Source of the DNA: Vitrella brassicaformis
Lineage: Eukaryota > Sar > Vitrellaceae
Reading direction: 5' to 3'
Length of the DNA: 64,000 nt
NCBI GenBank assembly: GCA_001179505.1
Contig: CDMY01000238.1
Location: forward strand, 1 to 64,000
Under the pieces are notes generated by a model. The model saw nothing but the letters and a program-made list of their open reading frames with translations. It had not been told where the DNA came from and did not search any database. Positions 57,462-64,000 of this stretch are shown here, piece by piece. Within the stretch, counting starts at the first letter, position 1. Each line of letters opens with the position of its first letter. The position numbers and the translations under genes were made by a program.

Positions 57462-57944
57462 GCCAGCATTAGATCTGATATTTGCACACGCCCCGGGGAG
57501 CTCCCCGCATTTGTACCATCTCTATGTCACCAAAGCGAGTAGGCTCCTCACGTCCAGCCCCGTCTGTGGTGGTGGTTGCCGTCGCCATCATTGGGAAGCA
57601 ACCGACGAACAGCTGGTACAGCCAATTGAGCCAGCCTCGGACGAAGGTGGATTGACGGCCCCTGCCGTCAGTCTCGCACTGAACTGCCCTCGTATGCTCC
57701 ATCCTCACTACATTTCTTGCAACAAGGTCCACGGCATTCCTACTCGTAATTCCTACTCGGATGACGAGAACTGACAGATGGATTCATCGCCCGGCGATGT
57801 AATCGATGGAGCACAGTGATGAATCGGGATGAGAATGAACTGCATTGAACGCCGTTTTTTTTTCCGCGCGGATTCCTCGCGCACCGGATCGCGAGCTCAG
57901 CACTCTGAGCTCGCATTTCTTGAACAGAAATCCCGCATCGCGCC
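57462..57944. promoter_or_regulatory. Divergent spacer between the ATP-grasp/DcpS-like gene and FPPS
   Basis: About 480 bp between opposed start codons. It includes an open frame on the minus strand (57732-57469) with no recognised content and a T-run at 57855. A shared promoter is possible. Confidence 0.3.
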
Positions 57945-60210
57945 GTGCATGTTTTCTTCAGACTGAAGGTGTTCGTGAAGGCATCGTCGACTCGGCAGCT
58001 TTTGGCTCGTCATTTTTGTCTCAAGAACTCACAGGCAGGCAAAGATCTGCGTCCCTGCTCTCACGCGGTCATCAGAACACTCAGTCCGCGCGTGTGTGTG
58101 TATGTGTGTTGCAGGCGCTCTTTCGTCAGCCCCCATCGTTGCTCGCCCGAAACATGGCCACTCTGGTCAATAGCGGAGGCGGCACAACCAGGCACGCAGA
58201 GCGATAGAGCAGACACGTGAGCTGTGATGGCCCTGTATTATGCAGCAATGACGCCGCGACTAAGGAGGAGTTTGTGAGCCTCTTCGACCGCCTCAAGGTG
58301 TCACCATCAGCACATGCACATGTTGGCTGTCCGAATGTACCCGTGCGGATCTGTATGATTGTGTCAGAGTGATCTTCTATCGGATCTGTCCTGCCTGCCC
58401 ATCGCACAAGACGTCAAGCAGGAGCTGGAAAAATACTATGAGAGGGCACTCACGTGAGACAAATGCTCCCCGTGCGTGCAGATAAGTGTGTGTGTGTCTG
58501 GTGTTTGTGCAGATACAACGTCCTGGGAGGCAAGATGACTAGAGGGCTGACCGTCATCAAGGCAAGCTGGGCGCCAATGGACTGACTCACATATACACAT
58601 CTGTTTTGCTTCTCTCTCTGTGGCCGTCAATCAGTCTGCGGAGTGTTCGCTGAGTCGCCTCTTGACGGCCTCGGAGCGGCATGACGCGATGGTGCTCGGA
58701 TGGGGAATCGAAATCATGCAGGTGATTGCGTGGATTGACTAAAACAGGCCGACATGTAGTTCTGTGTCGCTTGTGCACCAACCAGGCGTTCTTCCTGACG
58801 GCGGACGATGTGATGGATCAGAGCCACACCAGGAGGGGAGCACCATGCTGGTGAGCAAATGGGATGCGATGGATGCATGGGTGTCGCGTCATGTTATGTG
58901 CATCTTTGGGTGCAGGTTCCGTGTGCCTGATGTGACGGCCGCCAACGCCATCAACGATTCTCTCGCCATGGAGGCCTTCATCTACAGGTGCAACCACACA
59001 CACTCACGTGCGGATACACACCCAGGTGGATTGCCCTTCGCGGCTGGTTTGGCTCTTAGGCTGCTGCGGAAGTACTTCTCGTCGAGCCCCAAGTACGTCA
59101 AGTATGTGGATCTCTTCCTCTCGATGACCTACAAGACCATCGTCGGCCAACACCTCGATACCAACGCGCAGCAAAGGAGAGAGGGAGAGGTACGTATGGG
59201 ATCTACCCGCACACAGAGACGGGAAAACGTGTGTGCATTGTCCGTGTGCAGCTGTGTTTGGATCAGTCTCGGTTCACGATGGACCGCTATGTGGCGATTG
59301 TGAGGCACAAGACGGCCTACTACAGCTTCTACATGCCCTGCGCACTCGGTATGCCTACACGCACGGATGGGCCCTCTCTCTAAAAACCCGCTTCATTGCG
59401 TGTGTGCGCGGCTGGTAGGGATGATCGTGGGCGGCATTGAGGATGATGCGGCCTTCCAAAAGACGGAAGACATCTGCATGGAGCTGGGCCAGTACTTCCA
59501 GGTGGGTGAACTGTCTACATCTGTGCAGGCATGCGTGTGGGTGGTGCATTGACGCGCAACACACTTGTGGCTGAAGTGCGTACACGCAACACATTGGTGG
59601 TTGATGCAGATCCAGGATGACTTCCTCGACTGCTATGGCGACCCCGAGGTGATTGGCAAGGTCGGCACCGACATCCAGGAGAACAAGTGCTCATGGCTCG
59701 TATGCCAGGTAACTCTCGCACCGAGAAGAGCTGGTTGGTTTGCCTGCACACTTGCTTCTCGCATACAGGCTCTGCAGCGTGCCGACGAGTCCCAGCGGCA
59801 GATACTCATCGAAAACTACGGCAGGTGGGCGACAGGACATCCACCGATCTCGATACACACGTGTCGGGTGCATGTGTCCCATCTACCTGTGTTGTGTGTG
59901 CAGGGATGACCTGTCTGCCGTTGCCAAGATCAAGACCCTCTACAAGACGCTCAAGCTAGAGGTACGCGCGCGACACATGACACACGCAGCGGATGACTCG
60001 ATGTGTCTGTCGTCCAGGATGTGTACGCCGCATACGAGGAAGAGGCCAAGGTGAAAATCGACAAGTGAGCGGAACGCGGAAGCGGCACAATGCGCGTCGC
60101 ATGTATGCCTTTGTCTGCGTGCGTGCAGTCTGATCGCGTCTGTCGAGTCGGCCAGTCTGCAGTCCCTGTTCAAGTTCCTGCTGAGCAAGATCTACAAGCG
60201 CAACAAATAA
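57945..60210 (+). CDS. FPPS: Farnesyl diphosphate synthase
   Basis: Fifteen exons (57945-58216, 58246-58297, 58368-58453, 58513-58561, 58635-58721, 58786-58850, 58916-58987, 59060-59189, 59252-59348, 59419-59501, 59610-59708, 59769-59824, 59904-59961, 60018-60064, 60129-60210) give 444 residues. The enzyme condenses IPP with DMAPP and GPP to C15 farnesyl diphosphate for sterols, ubiquinone and prenylation. First Asp-rich motif DDVMD (about residue 189) and second DDFLD (about 334) are intact, as are [15 protein letters not shown] and the basic YKRNK end. Two Phe sit four and five residues before DDVMD, the size pattern of C15 producers. Intron 4 has a GC donor (AAG|GCAAGC). The N-terminal 90 residues of exon 1 are Arg/Ser-rich and could be an organellar leader. 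The ATG at 58154 is in a frame that cannot join exon 2, so the longer start is used with lower confidence. Confidence 0.92.
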
Positions 60211-60554
60211 CCAGCACCTCTCAATTTTTTGTGTTTGCGTGCGGCCGCGTGCCTGACAGTTTTGCACCTCCTGGCTGGGCTGTACATGTTGTGCATGTGT
60301 GTGTGTCTGTGTTTGTATTTATGTAAGCAACAAGCCAATGAAGGTCAATGTGGGCCTTCGGCAGCTGTGACCGTAGGCGGTGACATGACCGTCGGTCTGA
60401 ACGTAGGTGGTCACGTGTTCACCATGCAGTGCTCTGAACGAGACATGTCTACAGTCCGGACCGCGTAAGTGGGTCACCGTATAAGCGGGTCAGTTGCGTA
60501 TGTGGGCCAGCTGGGCTGAATCACTCATCAGCCATCACACCACAGCACGTCTGC
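60211..60554 (+). pseudogene. Spacer with a remnant of a T1/BTB potassium-channel-type domain
   Basis: An open frame at 60391-60468 reads GLNVGGHVFTMQCSERDMST and stops. The LNVGG-x-x-F-x-T pattern is the first strand pair of KCTD/Kv T1-type BTB domains. The rest of the domain is absent, so it is probably a fragment or a lone exon. Confidence 0.35.
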
Positions 60555-61101
60555 CTATCTCTTGGCGACACTCATGACCTTGACATGGTCCTTGTGGAAC
60601 ACCGCGTATTCATTCCTGTCTTGCACAAACACCGAGTCGTATCCCTCCCTCCTCAGACTCTCGAAGGTGTGCTGCGTCGCCTGCTGCGAGGAGATCACCT
60701 TCTGCCTCCCCAGGAAGACTCGCGCCGTCACCACATAGCCTTTACGGTGTGCGAGGCGGTCAGTCGTCGGGATGTCGGGCGCAAAGTAGATGGCTCCGCC
60801 GAGCCGGCCGCCGGTGCCCGGGAACATCTCTCTCGACGCCTGAATCGCCGCTCCTGAGGGCCCGTCGGTCTGGTGGTACAGGGTGCCCATGCCTTGACCT
60901 GTCCGCCAATTCGGGCAATCTGACGCAGGCAACACCACAAGGCATGCAGCGGTGTGTGTGTGTGTCGCTCTAGCTGGGGTTCCTCTCACCAATGCGGCGG
61001 TGGTCCGAGTTTCGACTCTTGCAGATGTTGCAGAAATGCTGTCTTGTCTGTTTGCACCAGCCGGTGTTCTGGCACCCACGGGCGTTGCAGTAGAGACCCA
61101 T
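60555..61101 (-). CDS. Zinc-knuckle plus PARP-like ADP-ribosyltransferase, minus-strand paralogue
   Basis: Two exons (61101-60990, 60919-60555) encode 158 residues. The start is the ATG before a Cys-rich segment. The zinc-binding motif CNICKSRNSDHRRIDC has spacing C-x2-C-x6-H-x4-C. After it come a PARP-like core: YHQTDGPSGAAIQ (His position), GRLGGAIYFAPD (Tyr position) and a closing NEYAVFHKDHVKVM, where the Glu precedes Tyr as in many H-Y-E enzymes. Such proteins transfer ADP-ribose from NAD+, or keep the fold without activity. The order and spacing match the plus-strand neighbour, so the two are divergent paralogues about 340 bp apart. Target and localisation are unknown; no signal peptide is seen. 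A longer minus-strand frame that continues to 61913 is not coding, because it overlaps the paralogue antisense. Confidence 0.7.
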
Positions 61102-61439
61102 CGCAAGGCGTCGCACAGCAGCTGCAGAATCAAGACGCGAGCGACGGCAATGACATGTCGCGTAGGAAAGAGAATGAAGATATGTAGGACAAACAATAGG
61201 AATTCGAGCAGGAATTTTAAATGTTTGGAGACTTTACATATCTTATCTTTACAATATGTAGGTAAACTTAAATGACTTTTATGACCAAGGGTATGGTAAA
61301 TGCCGCGCTGCAGGGAGGGCGACGATATGTAGACAAGCACACGACACACACATGCCATCGATCTCACGCGTCTGCGTATGTGTGCGACACACTGCACACA
61401 TGCCACAGCAACAACTGACACACGCGCCACCTGTCTGCC

Positions 61440-61907
61440 ATGTCCGTGTTGTCGCTGCAGAGCCACGCCAAGCACTACTGCCGCGTCTGCCGCAATGGTG
61501 ACAGCGACCATCGCGCCAGCGACTGCCCATTCCTGAGAGCCCACCTCAGCGGCGGCCGATGCTTCGGCTACCATCAGACCTCTCCCGAGTTCGGCCGCCA
61601 GATCAGACAGACGCGCGTGATGCGGCCCAGCTCGACGGGGGCGGCTGGCCGCGGCATCTACTTTGCCATTCGCCCTGAGGAGACCGAGGGGAAGGCCCGC
61701 CACAAGGGCTGCATGGTGAAGGCAGAGATCCGCATGAACAACCCCAAGCACGTCTGGCAGGCACTGTCTCCCAATGAGACGTACGCATCGCTGGCGGCTC
61801 AAGGGCATGATGGTGTGATTGTGCATGGGTACAAGTCGGGCGTCGAGATCGTTGTCTATCACGCAGAGCAGGTCAATGTGCTGCGGGTGCACCGACGCAG
61901 GCAGTGA
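61440..61907 (+). CDS. Zinc-knuckle plus PARP-like ADP-ribosyltransferase, plus-strand paralogue
   Basis: A single-exon frame of 155 residues. The zinc motif CRVCRNGDSDHRASDC has the same C-x2-C-x6-H-x4-C spacing as its neighbour. The PARP-like core follows: GYHQTSPEFGRQIR (His position), GAAGRGIYFAIRPEE (Tyr position) and GVEIVVYHAEQVNVL (Glu position). All three H-Y-E residues appear present, so activity is possible. The intron that splits the zinc motif in the minus-strand paralogue is absent here. An upstream exon equivalent to the Cys-rich start of the paralogue may exist, since a CTGCAG acceptor lies just after the ATG at 61455-61460; if used, the true start is further left. Confidence 0.7.
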   Translation: MSVLSLQSHAKHYCRVCRNGDSDHRASDCPFLRAHLSGGRCFGYHQTSPEFGRQIRQTRVMRPSSTGAAGRGIYFAIRPEETEGKARHKGCMVKAEIRMNNPKHVWQALSPNETYASLAAQGHDGVIVHGYKSGVEIVVYHAEQVNVLRVHRRRQ

Positions 61908-62109
61908 AGACATTTGCTCTGTCGATTTACTTCTTCAAAGACGAGACACCAATGCGCATTAATTGCCTTCCTGCCGCAGTGAGTCAGTGGACCGTTCACT
62001 GTCTCTCTGAGTACACGAACGGAGTGACGTCCAATCTTTTAAAAACATAGGTCTGTCTTCACGTCATGGGACGCAACTAGTAGCTAAACCGACATCAAGA
62101 AAGCGTACG
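61908..62109. other. Short intergenic spacer
   Basis: Convergent 3' ends of the plus-strand ART gene and the HAD gene. Nothing else is visible. Confidence 0.4.
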
Positions 62110-63814
62110 TCACAGGGCCCTCAGCTGCAGCACCGAATATCGCTGATAGACGGCCAGCTCATTCAGGACTTTTGGCAACTGCGCACACACACGCACACAC
62201 TCGTCTATGCCCACACACGAAGTACAAGTATGTGTACGAGTGAGTGAGCAGCATGACCACTCACCTGCCAAATTCCATCGATGACGAAATGCGCGCCAGC
62301 CCGATAGAGCTGCTCGTATACGGTTTTGATGCGGTCACTCAGCTGCCTGCACACACCCACACACGTGGATGGAGTCTTTCCACACACGGCGAAGGGCCGC
62401 CTCACTTGCTTATCGACCCATCGATGTCGGCATCGGCTCTCTCGCTCACGAGACGACTTGTACGCGCCACACCTACTGTCCAGCACCTATGGACACATCC
62501 ACTCACAGGCTGCACACGCACAGATAGGCTCCCAATGGCTTGTGGTACCCGGCATTGAGCCCCTCCTCTATGCCGCTGGCCGTGCTGCTCACGCGGACCA
62601 CACTCGTGGCTGGGTACACACCTGCATAACCATGCAAACACGCAAAAAGCATGTGTTATGTGTGTCACGTGTACATGTGTTGTGTGTGCCTACCCAGTCT
62701 GTGCATGAGGTGGAACACCAGCCACGGCTGGGGGGCCTTTGGGGAGGTCTCTCTGGTCGACAGAAAGGCGTCAGGCAGGAAACCCTCGCCGAAATACTCT
62801 GCTCGGAGCTTGAAACCCTCAAGGGCCTCTGGAGGGACACACACAGTCGCATCGAAGCCTGTGTGAGGGCTGATAGATGTGCGTGTAGGTGTGCCGACCT
62901 TCGTTGCAGTCAGCAATGACGGCGATCTTCAGCCCAGCCTCCTGAGTCGACGGGAAGAAAGGATATCTGAATTGGCGTGACGCAATGAGAGTGAGGTCCC
63001 CTCTTTGTCATTGCAGCAAACCTTGAGGCTCTTCAACGTCTCTGTGGCGTTCTGCAGGGGCATGTGTGCAGATGCCTCCAGATGTGCCCATATGTGTGTC
63101 TAGTGTGTGCACACGTACCTGTATCGGTTTGGATGTCCTCACAGTCTTCACGTACTCACTGTCAAAGGTCTGCACACAGGCGCAAGGATCAGGCCTCTGC
63201 GTACCTGGACAAATGAGCGCACCTGTATGAGCGATGGCACCACCCAGGCAGGGGCAGTGACGTTCGGCAATGCAAGATCAGTGGCCCCCTGAGCCGCCTC
63301 GCGCATACGATCTGCACACACACGCATCGCAACCAACGGTATAGGTCTGTCTGCCGTGTACAGGTAGGCATCTCACCTTCTGTCTTTTGACAAAGGTCCC
63401 GCAGCAATCCCACCTTGCCTGTGGCGTCCTGCACACGTGCAGATCTGCGTGGTTTTTCTCACTCACAGGGTGCTCCTGACTCACCATTGGGTGCGGGTCT
63501 CCCTCCACAAGGCGCGTTTCATCCTCACTCAGCTCAACGCCCTGCACAGAGCCACACACACACACACACACACACGAGTGCAACAGACAAAGGCAGAACT
63601 TCACTCACTCGCGATAGAAAGCTCTCTCGGAGTGCGTTCTGTGTGCCGTGGAGGCCATGGTCGAACCACACGCCTTCCAGATCAAGAATGACGGCACGCA
63701 GATCTGCAGATCCGTCGGAATGGCTGCAAATCATGAATGAATGTACTCTTTCTTACCAACAGTGGCCTTCCTGCAGCGAAAGCCAGGGTCAAAAGGCGCC
63801 TCTCTCGCCAGCAT
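62110..63814 (-). CDS. HAD protein related to phosphonoacetaldehyde hydrolase, with altered metal site
   Basis: Twelve exons (63814-63757, 63703-63609, 63541-63485, 63428-63377, 63311-63223, 63169-63119, 63051-63022, 62941-62899, 62858-62694, 62621-62507, 62346-62265, 62178-62110) give 301 residues, all in phase. Phosphonatases cleave phosphonoacetaldehyde to acetaldehyde and phosphate using a Schiff-base lysine. Matching features: nucleophile loop AVILDLEGVWFD, a candidate lysine in GKVGLLRDL, EAGLKIAVIAD, the PKAPQPWLVFHLMHRLG helix, GIEEGLNAG and AGAHFVIDGIWQ. Two departures are notable. The residue two after the nucleophile is Glu rather than the usual Ala, and the loop normally reading V-D/G-D-T is VSST, so a Mg2+ ligand is missing. 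Activity may be changed or lost. The open frame continues upstream of 63814 without another ATG to the window edge, so the start is provisional. Confidence 0.75.
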
Positions 63815-64000
63815 CCGCCTCTGCGAGCTTAAAAGCTTGCGACCCAACCAACGGCCGCGACAAAACGGCCTCCGGCAGGAAAACCTGATGACGGAACAGG
63901 AACAAGGCAAGGACAACAGGGATACAGCGGGAGGTGCAGGGGAGGAAGCAGCGCATGAACAAGGGCACTGCAAGCGGCAGCAGTGGAGATGCTTCCCTTG
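63815..64000. other. Right edge, possible 5' extension of the HAD gene
   Basis: On the minus strand the frame of the first exon stays open to about 63973 (hydrophobic, Cys/Arg-rich) without an ATG. It may be 5'UTR or a leader whose start lies outside the window. Confidence 0.3.

Noticed and set aside
60555-61913. 452-codon minus-strand frame as one gene
   Set aside because: Its N-terminal two thirds are antisense to the plus-strand ART gene and spacer; the zinc-finger exon and phase show a two-exon gene from 61101.

Overview
The window looks like nuclear DNA of an intron-rich protist. Its genes have many short GT-AG introns (about 50-150 bp, often with TG/CT-rich acceptors), the sequence is GC-rich, microsatellites fill the spacers, and the proteins are eukaryotic (V-ATPase subunit G, CCA-adding enzyme, farnesyl diphosphate synthase, a scavenger-decapping domain, TLDc domains). 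A chromerid or other alveolate such as Vitrella fits best. That assignment is inference from gene style, not a search result.

Layout. 1-20.6 kb holds a lineage-specific multicopy family: five copies in alternating orientation (- + - + -) with an F-box-like N-terminal segment. A V-ATPase subunit G gene and a small unresolved gene sit between copies 1 and 2. Copy 2 is intact; copies 1, 3 and 4 carry lesions. A 300-N gap at 19393-19692 is flanked by an 873-bp sequence present on both sides, so it is probably an unmerged contig overlap. 20.9-24.3 kb encodes a CCA-adding enzyme fused to a HAD phosphatase. 24.3-29.2 kb has no gene I can support. 29.2-33.4 kb is a 17-exon gene joining a signal-peptide/multipass-membrane half to a CENP-B/Tc5-type helix-turn-helix. 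33.4-38.9 kb is a non-coding, microsatellite-rich stretch containing a degenerate tandem array. 38.9-43.2 kb encodes a protein with two CENP-B-type DNA-binding units followed by two TLDc domains, the most striking architecture here. A second 300-N gap lies in a C-rich minisatellite at 44 kb.

The right third is gene-dense: an unknown acidic/proline-rich protein (45.1-47.1), a secretory or plastid-targeted unknown (minus, 47.3-48.4), a CSPP1-like coiled-coil protein (48.6-53.3), a minus-strand gene joining a PEP-synthase-type ATP-grasp domain to a DcpS-like HIT domain (53.6-57.5), farnesyl diphosphate synthase (57.9-60.2), a divergent pair of zinc-knuckle plus PARP-like ADP-ribosyltransferase genes (60.6-61.9), and a phosphonoacetaldehyde-hydrolase-like HAD protein (62.1-63.8, minus).

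The genes do not form one pathway. The recurring themes are RNA end handling (CCA/HAD, DcpS-like), transposase-derived DNA-binding domains, and unusual domain fusions. All exon models were spliced by hand and checked for reading-phase consistency; they have no transcript support.
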